Source: Proteus columbae
Lineage (GTDB): Bacteria > Pseudomonadota > Gammaproteobacteria > Enterobacterales > Enterobacteriaceae
Direction of reading: 5' to 3'
DNA: 64,000 bases
Assembly: GCF_009914335.1 (NCBI RefSeq)
Contig: NZ_CP043925.1
Coordinates: 620,001-684,000, forward strand
A program made the position numbers and the translations under genes. Under the pieces are notes generated by a model. It made no database searches. It was given only the letters and a program-made list of their open reading frames with translations, and was not told the origin of the DNA. Shown here one piece after another: positions 21,708 to 33,200 of the stretch (positions within the stretch are counted from its first letter, which is position 1; every line of letters begins with the position of its first letter).

Positions 21708-22871
21708 TTGATTAAATCAGCTATACTGGTTCTAGAAGATGGGACCGAATTCCACGGCAAGTCGATTGGCGCAGAAGGCGCCGCTATCGGTGAAGTCGTT
21801 TTTAATACTTCAATGACCGGTTATCAAGAAATATTAACCGACCCTTCTTACTCCCAACAAATTGTTACTCTCACTTATCCCCACATTGGCAACACCGGCG
21901 TTAATCGTTCAGACGAAGAATCAGAAACCATCCATGCTCAAGGCTTAATTATTCGCGACTTGCCATTAGTGATGAGCAACTATCGTGCTCAAGAAACGTT
22001 ATCTGATTATCTTAAACGTCATAACATTGTTGCGATTGCGGATATTGATACACGTAAGTTAACGCGTTTGCTGAGAGAAAAAGGCGCGCAAAACGGTTGC
22101 ATTATCGCAGGCAATCATCTTGATGCTCAACAAGCTCTCGAAAAGGCCAGATCATTTCCTGGTTTAAAAGGAATGGACTTAGCAAAAACGGTGACAGTGA
22201 AACAGCCTTACCAGTGGACTCAAGGAAGTTGGACGTTAGAGAATGAATTACCAGAAGCTAAATTAGCGACTGAGTTGCCATTGCATATTGTGGCGTATGA
22301 TTTCGGTGTAAAACGTAATATTTTACGTATGCTGGTGGATAGAGGATGTCGCGTTACTGTTGTACCTGCTCAAACGTCAGCTCAAGATGTTTTAGCCCTT
22401 TCACCAGATGGTATTTTCCTTTCCAATGGCCCCGGGGATCCAGAGCCCTGTGATTATGCCATTAACGCCATTCAAACCTTTTTAACCACTGATATTCCGG
22501 TATTTGGTATCTGTTTAGGGCATCAGCTATTAGCATTAGCTAGCGGTGCAAAAACCATCAAAATGAAATTTGGTCACCACGGTGGTAATCATCCTGTTAA
22601 AGATTTAGATAAAAATACGGTGATGATCACAGCGCAAAATCATGGATTTGCTGTTGATGAAACCTCTCTTCCTGCCAATTTACGTGTGACACATAAATCT
22701 CTATTTGATGGTTCTTTACAAGGTATTCATCGCACAGATAAACCTGCGTTCAGTTTCCAAGGTCACCCAGAAGCTAGCCCAGGGCCACATGATGCCGCAC
22801 CGCTTTTTGATCACTTTATCGAGCTTATCGCGCAATATCGTCAAAACCTGCAATCAGTGACAACTAAATAA
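21708..22871 (+). CDS. carA: carbamoyl phosphate synthase small subunit (glutaminase)
   Basis: CarA hydrolyses glutamine and passes ammonia to CarB for carbamoyl phosphate, feeding arginine and pyrimidine synthesis. I chose the TTG at 21708, giving [16 protein letters not shown] after the initiator and 387 residues. It has a GGAGGG ribosome binding site 5-6 nt upstream and matches the E. coli start, which is also UUG. A GTG 27 nt upstream would run through the ribosome binding site. The amidotransferase triad is visible in [13 protein letters not shown] (Cys) and [13 protein letters not shown] (His, Glu). carB follows after 17 nt. Confidence 0.97.
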   Translation: MIKSAILVLEDGTEFHGKSIGAEGAAIGEVVFNTSMTGYQEILTDPSYSQQIVTLTYPHIGNTGVNRSDEESETIHAQGLIIRDLPLVMSNYRAQETLSDYLKRHNIVAIADIDTRKLTRLLREKGAQNGCIIAGNHLDAQQALEKARSFPGLKGMDLAKTVTVKQPYQWTQGSWTLENELPEAKLATELPLHIVAYDFGVKRNILRMLVDRGCRVTVVPAQTSAQDVLALSPDGIFLSNGPGDPEPCDYAINAIQTFLTTDIPVFGICLGHQLLALASGAKTIKMKFGHHGGNHPVKDLDKNTVMITAQNHGFAVDETSLPANLRVTHKSLFDGSLQGIHRTDKPAFSFQGHPEASPGPHDAAPLFDHFIELIAQYRQNLQSVTTK

Positions 22872-22888
22872 ATCAGGAGCGAAAGAAA

Positions 22889-25800
22889 ATGGCTAAAAGA
22901 ACAGATATCAAAACAATCCTGATTTTAGGTGCTGGGCCGATTGTTATCGGGCAAGCGTGTGAATTTGACTATTCAGGCGCGCAAGCATGTAAAGCCCTAC
23001 GTGAAGAGGGATATCGAGTTGTTTTGGTAAATTCAAATCCTGCAACCATTATGACCGATCCTGAAATGGCCGATGCAACGTACATCGAGCCTATTCACTG
23101 GCAAGTTGTGAGAAAAATTATTGAAAAAGAGCGCCCTGATGCGGTATTGCCAACAATGGGTGGGCAAACTGCACTGAACTGTGCGCTAGAGCTAGAGCGC
23201 CAAGGTGTCTTGGCTGAATTTGGTGTCACCATGATTGGTGCAACAGCCGATGCAATTGATAAAGCAGAAGATAGACAACGCTTTGATAAAGCGATGAAAA
23301 AAATCGGTTTAGATACTGCTCGTTCAGGTATTGCACATAACCTTGATGAAGCTTTTGCTGTTGCTGAACAAGTGGGTTTTCCTTGTATTATTCGCCCTTC
23401 ATTCACAATGGGCGGAACGGGGGGCGGGATCGCCTATAATCGTGAAGAATTTGAAGAAATTTGTACGCGAGGCTTAGATTTATCACCCACCAATGAACTG
23501 TTAATTGATGAATCTTTAATTGGTTGGAAAGAGTATGAAATGGAAGTGGTGCGTGATAAAAACGACAACTGCATTATCGTCTGCTCTATCGAAAACTTTG
23601 ATGCAATGGGAATTCATACAGGCGATTCCATTACCGTCGCGCCAGCACAAACACTTACTGACAAAGAATATCAAATTATGCGTAATGCCTCGATGGCGGT
23701 ATTACGTGAAATAGGTGTTGAAACGGGCGGTTCTAACGTTCAGTTTGCTGTTGATCCTAAAACAGGGCGCTTGATTGTTATCGAAATGAACCCTAGGGTT
23801 TCTCGTTCATCAGCTCTGGCATCTAAAGCGACAGGCTTCCCAATTGCGAAAGTTGCTGCAAAATTAGCAGTAGGTTACACCCTCGATGAGCTGATGAATG
23901 ATATCACTGGAGGGAGAACACCAGCCTCTTTCGAACCTTCTATTGATTATGTTGTGACAAAAATTCCTCGCTTTAACTTTGAAAAATTTGCAGGAACCAA
24001 TGACAGATTAACAACGCAAATGAAATCTGTTGGCGAAGTGATGGCAATTGGTAGAACACAACAAGAATCTTTGCAAAAAGCATTACGAGGCCTCGAAGTG
24101 GGGGCGACAGGTTTTGATCCTAAAGTCGATTTAGACGATCCAGAAGCATTAACGAAAATTCGCCGTGAGCTAAAAGAAGCAGGCTCTGACCGAATTTGGT
24201 ATATCGCGGATGCCTTCCGAGCAGGGCTATCCGTTGATGGTGTATTTAACCTCACCAATATTGATCGCTGGTTCTTAGTTCAAATAGAAGAAATCGTTCG
24301 CCTTGAAGAAAAAGTCAGTGAAGTCGGTATAAAAGGCTTAAGCGCTGATTTCTTACGTCAGTTAAAACGTAAAGGTTTTGCTGATGCACGTTTAGCTAAA
24401 ATACTTAACGTAAAAGAGCCTGTTATTCGCCAGTTACGGGAGCAATATCAACTCCATCCTGTCTATAAACGTGTTGATACTTGTGCAGCAGAATTTGCTA
24501 CGGATACCGCTTATATGTACTCGACTTATGAAGAAGAGTGCGAGGCAAATCCACATCAAGACAAACCTAAAGTCATGATCTTAGGTGGTGGACCAAACCG
24601 TATAGGGCAAGGAATAGAATTTGATTATTGTTGTGTTCATGCCGCGCTTGCGTTGCGTGAAGACGGTTACGAAACCATTATGGTGAACTGTAACCCTGAA
24701 ACGGTTTCAACAGATTACGATACTTCTGACAGACTCTATTTTGAACCTGTCACATTAGAAGATGTACTTGAAATTGTACGAATTGAAAAGCCGAAAGGGG
24801 TTATCGTGCAATATGGTGGACAAACACCATTAAAACTAGCCAGAGCACTGGAAGCTGAAGGCGTGCCAGTTATTGGCACAACGCCAGATGCTATTGATAA
24901 AGCAGAAGATCGTGAACGTTTCCAAAAAGCAGTGGATAAATTAGGGCTTAAACAGCCTGAAAATGCCACTGTAACCGCTTTAGAAGAGGCGGTAGAAAAA
25001 GCACAATTAATTGGCTATCCGCTGGTGGTTCGTCCTTCTTATGTACTTGGTGGACGCGCAATGGAGATTGTTTACGACGAAATCGATTTAAGACGCTATT
25101 TCCAAACTGCGGTTAGTGTGTCAAACGATGCTCCCGTGTTGTTAGATCGCTTCCTTGATGATGCGATTGAAGTCGATGTTGATGCGATTTGTGACGGTCA
25201 ACAAGTCGTGATTGGTGGCATTATGGAGCATATCGAACAAGCGGGTGTTCACTCTGGTGACTCAGCTTGCTCATTGCCTGCTTATACCCTAAGCCAAGAA
25301 ATTCAAGATGTGATGCGTAAACAAGTACGCTCACTTGCGTTTGAACTTGGAGTCAAAGGGCTAATGAACGTACAATTTGCGGTGAAAGGTAACGATGTTT
25401 ACCTTATCGAAGTCAATCCTCGTGCTGCTCGTACCGTACCTTTTGTGTCAAAAGCCACAGGTGTGCCATTAGCCAAAGTCGCTGCGCGTGTCATGATTGG
25501 TCAAAGCCTTGAAGAGCAGGGGGTTACAAAAGAAGTTATTCCACCTTATTACTCTGTAAAAGAGGTAGTTTTACCTTTCAATAAGTTTGCAGGTGTTGAT
25601 CCGATTTTAGGGCCTGAAATGCGTTCAACAGGTGAAGTGATGGGCGTTGGTGCAACCTTTGCTCAAGCCTTTGCTAAAGCAATGTTAGGTAGCAGTTCTA
25701 CCATGAAGAAAAAAGGCAGAGCGCTTCTTTCTGTGCGTGCTGGTGATAAAAAGCGAGTTGTTGATTTAGCAACAAAATTACTAAAAAGTGGATTTGAATT

Positions 25801-26116
25801 AGATGCTACACATGGTACAGCCATTGTATTAGGTGAGGCGGGAATAAATCCACGCTTAGTGAATAAAGTTCATGAAGGTCGGCCACATATTGAAGATAGA
25901 ATTAAAAATGGCGAATATGACTATATTGTTAATACGACTTCTGGTCGTCAAGCCATTGAAGATTCTAAAATTATTCGTCGTAGTGCATTAAGATATAAAG
26001 TCCATTATGACACGACGTTAAATGGCGGATTTGCGACAACGCTGTCATTAACAGCAGACCCTACGGAAAGTGTTATCTCAGTTCAAGAAATGCATAAAAA
26101 GATAAATAAATCTTAA
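22889..26116 (+). CDS. carB: carbamoyl phosphate synthase large subunit
   Basis: CarB makes carbamoyl phosphate from bicarbonate, ammonia and two ATP. The 1,075 residues (1,073 in E. coli) show the internal duplication typical of the family. Two ATP-grasp halves start at [20 protein letters not shown] and [20 protein letters not shown], with matching [17 protein letters not shown] and [20 protein letters not shown] segments. The C-terminal MGS-type domain binds the allosteric effectors UMP and ornithine. It is translated just after carA and is followed by a terminator. Confidence 0.99.
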   Translation: MAKRTDIKTILILGAGPIVIGQACEFDYSGAQACKALREEGYRVVLVNSNPATIMTDPEMADATYIEPIHWQVVRKIIEKERPDAVLPTMGGQTALNCALELERQGVLAEFGVTMIGATADAIDKAEDRQRFDKAMKKIGLDTARSGIAHNLDEAFAVAEQVGFPCIIRPSFTMGGTGGGIAYNREEFEEICTRGLDLSPTNELLIDESLIGWKEYEMEVVRDKNDNCIIVCSIENFDAMGIHTGDSITVAPAQTLTDKEYQIMRNASMAVLREIGVETGGSNVQFAVDPKTGRLIVIEMNPRVSRSSALASKATGFPIAKVAAKLAVGYTLDELMNDITGGRTPASFEPSIDYVVTKIPRFNFEKFAGTNDRLTTQMKSVGEVMAIGRTQQESLQKALRGLEVGATGFDPKVDLDDPEALTKIRRELKEAGSDRIWYIADAFRAGLSVDGVFNLTNIDRWFLVQIEEIVRLEEKVSEVGIKGLSADFLRQLKRKGFADARLAKILNVKEPVIRQLREQYQLHPVYKRVDTCAAEFATDTAYMYSTYEEECEANPHQDKPKVMILGGGPNRIGQGIEFDYCCVHAALALREDGYETIMVNCNPETVSTDYDTSDRLYFEPVTLEDVLEIVRIEKPKGVIVQYGGQTPLKLARALEAEGVPVIGTTPDAIDKAEDRERFQKAVDKLGLKQPENATVTALEEAVEKAQLIGYPLVVRPSYVLGGRAMEIVYDEIDLRRYFQTAVSVSNDAPVLLDRFLDDAIEVDVDAICDGQQVVIGGIMEHIEQAGVHSGDSACSLPAYTLSQEIQDVMRKQVRSLAFELGVKGLMNVQFAVKGNDVYLIEVNPRAARTVPFVSKATGVPLAKVAARVMIGQSLEEQGVTKEVIPPYYSVKEVVLPFNKFAGVDPILGPEMRSTGEVMGVGATFAQAFAKAMLGSSSTMKKKGRALLSVRAGDKKRVVDLATKLLKSGFELDATHGTAIVLGEAGINPRLVNKVHEGRPHIEDRIKNGEYDYIVNTTSGRQAIEDSKIIRRSALRYKVHYDTTLNGGFATTLSLTADPTESVISVQEMHKKINKS

Positions 26117-26139
26117 TATTATTTATTGTTGTAATAATG

Positions 26140-26180
26140 ATCCCGAATATGAGGAGACTTGTATTCGGGATTTTTTATTT
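26140..26180 (+). terminator. rho-independent terminator of carAB
   Basis: ATCCCGAATA (26140-26149) pairs with TATTCGGGAT (26162-26171), followed by TTTTTATTTTT. Confidence 0.92.
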
Positions 26181-26202
26181 TTCTATTTGATATAAAAAAG
26201 AT

Positions 26203-26228
26203 AGCCCCAAATAAATTTATTTGGGGCT
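26203..26228. repeat. 26-bp perfect palindrome
   Basis: AGCCCCAAATAAA (26203-26215) is followed immediately by its reverse complement (26216-26228). An A run just before it means that on the minus strand it could act as a terminator. No minus-strand gene ends here except the proposed sok-like RNA 270 nt away, so its role is open. Confidence 0.7.
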
Positions 26229-26494
26229 AGTGCAAAACAAAGAGGTAGGTGCGGATCTTTTTGTTTCAAGTAAGGAGTCAAGAAGATAAAACAAGTTAAT
26301 TTCTTTGTTTTAGCGGGTTAATTTTGTCTTTTTTTGTCGCTTGAGTCAAGAGAAAATCATTTTGCATGACTTAGTAATATGTTGTTTTAATTGATTTAAA
26401 TTTTTTGTTTGCTACTGATAAGGTATAGGGGATAGAGAAATTTCTGTTACTATATTGGCGGGTGCTTGGATCATTTTGGTTCAAGCATTTTGCT

Positions 26495-26562
26495 AGAGCC
26501 AAAAAGAGAAAAGCCCCGAATTCTATTTTCATAAAATCCGGGGACAGACTCAAATATCAACA
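26495..26562 (-). ncRNA. sok-like antisense RNA of the hok homologue (candidate)
   Basis: On the minus strand a promoter of TTGACT (26596-26591), 17 nt, CAGAAT (26573-26568) would start an RNA near 26561. About 45 nt later comes a GC-capped hairpin (CCCCG at 26543-26539 region pairing with CGGGG, complement of 26514-26518). It is followed by a T-rich tract (complement of 26499-26512). The product of roughly 60-65 nt runs antisense to the leader of the hok-like mRNA. Its size and placement are just those of Sok RNA in hok/sok loci. The promoter and terminator were read by eye, and no expression evidence exists. Confidence 0.55.
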
Positions 26563-26595
26563 ACTTGATTCTGTGTCCTTTTCCGAAAGCAGTCA

Positions 26596-26745
26596 ATGAA
26601 ATTGATGAAAATAACCTTATTTGGCATTACGGTTATCTGTGTGACTGTTCTATGTTTTACAATAATTGTAGGCGAACGATTATGTTCACTTAACATTAGT
26701 AATGGAAACACAGTCGTTCAAGCTATTTTGATGTGTTATAAATAG
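26596..26745 (+). CDS. Hok/Gef-family small membrane toxin
   Basis: A 49-residue frame, MKLMKITLFGITVICVTVLC onward. It has one hydrophobic helix (residues about 6-26), then the Hok family pattern ERLCSLNISNGNTVVQAIL with the conserved LC pair-type cysteine and the S/R-x-G-N-T-x-V tail (compare KDLCEVHIRTGQTEVAVF in Gef). A second ATG three codons later (26605) may be the real start. Hok proteins damage the inner membrane when translated and are silenced by an antisense RNA. The matching candidate antisense promoter lies in the 5' leader. Lengths of 49-52 residues are normal for this family. Confidence 0.72.
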   Translation: MKLMKITLFGITVICVTVLCFTIIVGERLCSLNISNGNTVVQAILMCYK

Positions 26746-26852
26746 TTTGCTGGGGGGGCGGTTTTCTTCCTCCCCATTTTTCTTCAAATTGTCAGATTTT
26801 TGGTACAAGCACTCTATTATCTAAAATCAATGCGATCCAAATTGTGGGGTGA

Positions 26853-27218
26853 ATGGTCACTCTGTTCTTTGGTTGTGGTGGTGGGGCTTGGTTAATCAAT
26901 AAAATCGGTGTTTGGCGTGCTTTTTCCGCAGGATTATTGTGTGCTTTAGGCGCTTTATCTTCGGGGATCACTTCTGTAGCTATTATGACCGCAGGTATGC
27001 GATTCGCTTCAACAGATAATCAAGCTGGTACAGATATGACAGCCGTGCAAAGCATGCGTGATATTGGTGAAATTGCGTGTGCAATGATGTTAGTGAGTTT
27101 AACTGCCATTATTGGATATCGTGGTGGTTTTGGATTGGCTGCAATGATTGTACTCTTTGCTTTATTAGTAACGTTGGTAAACGTAAAGTATCAAAAGAGA
27201 TATCAATCAACGAAATAA
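26853..27218 (+). pseudogene. MFS transporter C-terminal remnant
   Basis: This 121-codon frame contains four hydrophobic helices (MVTLFFGCGGGAWLINKIGVW, AFSAGLLCALGALSSGITSVAIM, IACAMMLVSLTAIIGYRGG, LAAMIVLFALLVTLVNV) and the loop GMRFASTDNQAGTDMTAVQS, which recalls the C-terminal third of RhtX/FptX or related MFS exporters. MFS proteins normally have about 400 residues. Upstream, coding-like sequence continues in shifting frames: an in-frame TGA sits directly before the ATG, and VFFLPIFLQIV lies in another frame at about 26758-26790. I read it as the decayed end of a lost transporter gene. It may still be transcribed. Confidence 0.65.
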
Positions 27219-27246
27219 ACTGATTTAGAAAAACAGCTTTAAATTA

Positions 27247-27274
27247 ATAAAGAGCCTCGAGAGGCTCTTTATGG
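27247..27274. terminator. hairpin between MFS remnant and adhesin gene
   Basis: AAAGAGCCTC (27249-27258) and GAGGCTCTTT (27261-27270) form a strong stem. The flanks are AT-rich, with only short T runs on either strand. It likely ends the convergent adhesin transcript. Confidence 0.6.
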
Positions 27275-27281
27275 TTATTAA

Positions 27282-30200
27282 CTAAAGTTGGCTAATTTTT
27301 GTTATATTATTTTGTGATGAAGCACCATCTCCATCCCAATTAACATGTTGTTTAAACTCATATGTTTCACCTGCGATAGTGACAGAGGTAATTAACGTTG
27401 CATTACCATGATGGGCAGAAGCACCGCCACCACTCCCCCAACAGTCTTCTTTTATTGCCAGTGAATGACTATTAAATGGGAAACGTTGGTTCTCAATTCT
27501 AGATGTATAAGTATCTCCATCGTTGTAATCGACTGAACCACGAGTAGAATCGCCTTGTATATCAATAAGTTTGTGAGATACCGTGGCGGGCTCAAAGAAA
27601 TCACTTGCGTGGTTTCCTAATGTAAACATCGGCCTTGCAATAACATGAACCATACTATCCAATCCACTCATTCTACATGAATTTCTCGGCACACTAGCAC
27701 TAGTAGTATTAATAAATGAAATAGAGCCGTTTAATTCTAAATCCATATACCTAGGATGAATCGGTTTTACATCTAGTGGATAATAAACCGCATATTGTCT
27801 ACCTGTATTTGTACTTGGATCATGATCGTAAATGTCAAACACAATGACTTTGATTTTAAGCTGAGTACTTTTAAATAAATTTTTATCAAGCTTAAATGAG
27901 CTAGTGATTTTTGGTCTACCAATAAGCTGATTGTGGTCATAAGCAAGGATTTGACTGGTTTTTTGATTTCCATCCCATAATTCAAGATTAACTGCATAAT
28001 CACTTGCTGCTGTATCTGGCGGTAACCAAGAAAAAGTTAACGAATCATCTTCATAAACAGGAGTCCAATTTATCGATATATTCTCATGAGGCATGATTTG
28101 TGCATTTTTATTGTTATCAACCCTTCGTGTTACTGAGTTAATAGTGATATGAGGTACTTTTCTGACATCGACAGAATAAGAACCTTGAGATTGATGAAAG
28201 TAATCATTTTCTTTTGATGTCAAAATGATATCTGTTTTACCTGGATTGACTTTAACAATAACCCCGCTTTCTTTTATTGCCACAATATTAGGATCTTTTG
28301 CTGACCAGATACCTAGAGCTTCTTTAGGCAATGGAATTGTTGGTTGTTGTACATCAATATTAGTATCCGTTTCAGATAAAATAATGTCATTTTTTGCAAA
28401 AGCGATTTGGAGTGTTCCTTTATCTTGCTCGTAATCCACTGCCAACGTATCTGCTAGAAATTGATCAGTCGCATCACTTTTGATGTGTATTTTCGTTTTG
28501 CCTGGTTTTACTTCTGTAATAGTGCCTTGTGTATCAACAGTGGCTACACGTTGATCATCACTGAGATAATACAAAGGAATATTTTTTACGTCTGTATTGC
28601 CAAAAGTGGCGTTAACGTTATGCACTACTCCATCATTCCATACCGATTTAATCGTACCCGATGACGCTAATTGTAAAATAGGTTTCGCTTTTTCAATGAC
28701 TAAAGGATAACTACTTTGCGCTGGTTGATATTGATCATTACCTGATGTTTGTAATGTGATAACTGTAGTACCCGCTTTTTTCATCGAAATACGACCGCTA
28801 GTTGTATCGATAGAGGCAATAGTCGGATCGGAACTAGACCACATCATATTAATATTATTAGGCAATCCGGTATAACCTAGTGCGCTGATCGGTGCTGAAG
28901 CGTAGGTTTCTTGTTGGATTTGTTTGTCAAAAATAATATCAGGTTTCGGAATAGTGACTTTTATGGTTAATGGTTTCGCAATGGCTAATCCTTCCGCTTC
29001 AGCCGTTAAAATAATATCTGTTTTAACATTTGAAGTAAGATTAGTTTGATATTTCCCCTTTCCTAATGAATTGAGTGGGTTATCACTAAAATTAGGTTTA
29101 CCACTGGTTGTTTTTATTGAAACTTTTTTACCGTCAATGGCATTGCCATATTTATCCATTAAATTTACAGTGAGTAGGGCGCTATCTTTATCATTTCCCC
29201 CAATTGATTGACGGTTACTATTAAAGGTTGATTGATTGGCATCAATATCAGCTGGATTTACGGTTACATCTTGAATTGGCTTATAATTATTTGAATCAAG
29301 AGCCACGTCCATTTTCAATATACCGGCAACAGTACTGGTGACTTTTGTTCTTGCGATACCATGGGTATCTGTATAGGTAATATGGTTATATTTATCAGCT
29401 ACACCTTGTAACTCCCATACTACAATAACGTTAGACAATATATTGTCATTGGCATCCACAATGGTTGCTTGATAATTAACACCATTATCTCCGGCGATTA
29501 TGCTTGTTCTATCGACATCGACAGATTTTATTTTCCTGGTTTTTGCATCTGCACGTAGTTGTAAGATTTTTTGTTTTTTGAAATCAACACCATTAACTCT
29601 AACACCTAATGGTACTGTACCTGCTTTAGTGCCCGTTACTTCAATTTCATAATGACCTGAAGAGACTTGTTGGGCTTGGCTAAACTGAACAATTGAGTTA
29701 TTAGGGATACCTTCAACTTGCTGATCCGGTAGAATATTGCCGCCTTTATCTTTAATCGTTAAAGTGAGTAATGCTTTATCTGTGCCATTGGCGATGATTG
29801 TGGCTGGTATTAAGTTGATTTCTGAAAGGTTTTCATCAACGTCATTAGCGATAAAGTTGACATCTTTTGCAGGGTAATCCCCTGATTTTAAGTGGACATT
29901 AACTTTTGCTAATCCAGCTGGGCCGCGTGTTAATTTTGTTTTCGCTACACCTTTATCATCTGTAAACGTCAGTGCTGAGGTTAAAACACTGACATTGTCG
30001 GATGTCCAAGTGACAGGCGTATCATTACTAACAGGATTATCATATTTATCAATTAAATAAGCAGTATAAGTGATAGTGTCTCCGGCTTTAGGTGCCATAT
30101 CACTGATAATAATATCGCGTACTTTAGCACTGAGATTATCAGCAACAACGGTTAGTGAAACCGATTGAGCTAAGGTTATACTGTTAATAGTGGCATGAAT

Positions 30201-33200
30201 TTCTGTTGTACCTGTTTTTTGGGCGCTGATTGTGGCTTTATAAACACCTGTGCTACTCTCGGTAAATTTACTCTCTTTAAGATTAGTGGAGTATTGAAGT
30301 TTAATATCATCTTTTAATCCAGTGAGTAAGTTCCCCTGATTATCTTTTGCAATGACCGTAATATCTGATTGATCATAAGAGTGAGTTCCATCACCCGCTG
30401 TAATGATGGATGGTGAAAGAGCAAGTGTAGAGCGAGTTGCAGAGATGACATCAGTTGTAAATATGATGTCATGATCAGCTTCAAGAAACTCTTGAGCATC
30501 TAGCATTGCAGTGACTTTTGCTGTGCCTGCTTGTGTACTTATCAGCGCAATCTCTGCAACCCCATTCTTATCTGTTTTACTAATTGGTAATGGTGAAAGT
30601 TGACCTAATGAGGTTTGCCAACCTACCGTAATGCCTTCCATGCTTGGGTTGCCTTGCTTATCTACAATATGGGCTTTAATAACGACACTATCTTTCCCAT
30701 TTGCAGTGACAGTATAAGGCGCAATGACGTTTACAGATTGGATCATGGCATTTTGCGTGTCGGCAACAAAACCAAGAGGCTGTGTTAGGGAAAATGGATT
30801 TGTTACACCATATTTTGCTGTTATCTCACTAATACCTTCTTTTTTCCCTTTAATTTCAAACTGATAAATTCCGTTGTTTTTATCAATAACATTACTGAAT
30901 GTAATAGTGGGATTATTGCCACTAAGGCTGATATATTTTTCTTGTTTAGGAACTGGGTTATCAAATTGGTCTTTTAATTCGATAGTACCAATAGAGACAT
31001 TTTTACCATTAGCTACGATGGTTTGTGGATCTAATTTAAAGTGGCTATGGGCTTTCTCTACGTCCCCAGGTTTAAATAAAAGATCAATTGATGCATTTTG
31101 ATTATTATCTAGACGGCCAGTTAATTTTATTGCCTGTGCTATTTTTCCTTTTATTTCGACTTGTGCATTACCATGAATATCTGTTTTTACTATCTCTTTA
31201 TTAGGATGATTGGGTGATGCATTCCAGAAAACAGATTGTTGGATTAACGGATTATTATTAGCATCAACGACATGAGCTGTAACTATAATGGTATCATTAT
31301 CATTAGCAATAGCTTCTGTTTTATTATTAGCCAATAAAGAAATTGTTGCACTGTTCGGATCAGAAACGGCTATTATTGTCGTCTGGTCTTTATTTCCATT
31401 TTCGAGTAAAGCAGTGGCGGTAATGGTTCCTGCTCGAACGGTATTAATCAAAATAGCCGTTTCACCTTGTTGGTTGGTTTTTGTCTCTTTTTGATTTGCT
31501 GTTCCGCCGTTAATATCCCAATTGACGGTAACATTAGGTAATTTATTGCCGAACTTATCTTTTACAACCGCGCTTAATACGGCCTGTTCTTTATTATCTG
31601 CAGTAATTTGAGTTTTATTGCTGGTTAAGGTAATTAACCCTTTTTTGTCATCGGCAATAAAAGTAATAGGTGATTCATTATGTGACCCATTACTGAGGCG
31701 GGCAGTAACAATAACATCAAAGGCTTGAGTACTGGTCACTGTCGTTTGAGCAACCCCTTGGTTATTAGTGGTTGAAATTTCATTAATAGAAACAATCTGT
31801 TGATCACGATCAGTTGTCCAAATGACTTTTGCATCTGGCAAGATGTTGTGGTTGTTATCTTCAACGACAGCAGTAAAGGTTACTGCTGTTTTACCATCAG
31901 CAATATAAGGTTTTGCCGATGGCGTTAATGAAATAATTTTACCGTTGGATAGATCGGCAATAAAATGCGTTGTCTCTTTCCTGTCTTTTTGATTAACCCA
32001 TGCAGTTACCGTGGTTACGCCTGCTATTTGGCTGGTCATCGTTGTTGATGCATTACCTTGAATATCCGTCAGCAACTCAGTTTTTTTAAGTTGAGCTTGA
32101 TTATCAGCAGATAATTCAATTTCGATACCAGGAACAGGGTTGTTATTTTTATCAATAATATTGAAAGCAATATGCTTTTCATCTTTGCCATTGGCAAATG
32201 AATTATTTGGATTAATTGTGAAAGCATTTATTTGGGCCGAACTTTTATCAGCAATAAAATCAACATTAGTTGAATAGGGGATATTTTTAACACTAACATC
32301 AATTATGCTTTTACCACTACGTGTATTGGTAATGGGAACAATGATTTTACCTTCAGCATCTGTATTTGCTTGCCCAATAATCGTTGCTCCATTATCTGCA
32401 GTAAAAGAGACGGGATAGTTAGGAATTTTATTGGCATTAATATCAGTTACGATAACTTGGATTTTATTTTGGCTTTTACCATCAGCAGGTTCGCCGTTTT
32501 TAATTACGGTTAATCCACCTTTAGCAATAATGGCGGAATGTATATCAGCAACAAAAGCCACTTGTGCCTGATTAAAGGTGTTATCTCTAAATTTGGGTGT
32601 TAATGTCACCATTTCAGGTGTACTTCCTGCGGTGATTGTGACTTGATATTTCCCTGCATCTATTCGGCTGAAATTGGAAACTTTGCTATTACTGATAGGA
32701 TTATTAGATTGAACTTGTAGTGAGAGTTCTTTGATATTGATATCAACGGGAAGTTTATCATTATCGAGGATTGATAAAGTCAGATTTTGTGAAGAATGGT
32801 TGTCAGCAGACAGTTGTGTCACTTTAGGTGTAAATTGGCTATTTTGTGTATTAACCGCGGATTGATCAACCGTAATTTGACTTTGTACGGGATCAGAACG
32901 ATTACCTTGTTCATCAATAGCAACAGCACTTATTGTGTAGCTGTTTTTTTCAGTTGAACCTGAAATATGACGAGGAAGAATTATAGAATAGTTAAGATTA
33001 TTATTATGATTAATTTTACCTCCATTAGCGATTAAGCGACTTGCTGACCACTCAATCTGTTTAACAGGATATTTTGAACGAACTTGCACACCTAAATCTT
33101 TTTCTTCTTTCGCATAACCGTTAAGGGTTGGATTTATAGAAAGGAAGACTAAATTTTTCTTTTTATATTCCAAAACAATGTCATTATTTCTATCAACAAA

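Noticed and set aside
26371..26553. Minus-strand frame of 60 codons
   Set aside because: It overlaps the hok-like leader and the proposed antisense RNA and has no recognisable protein features.
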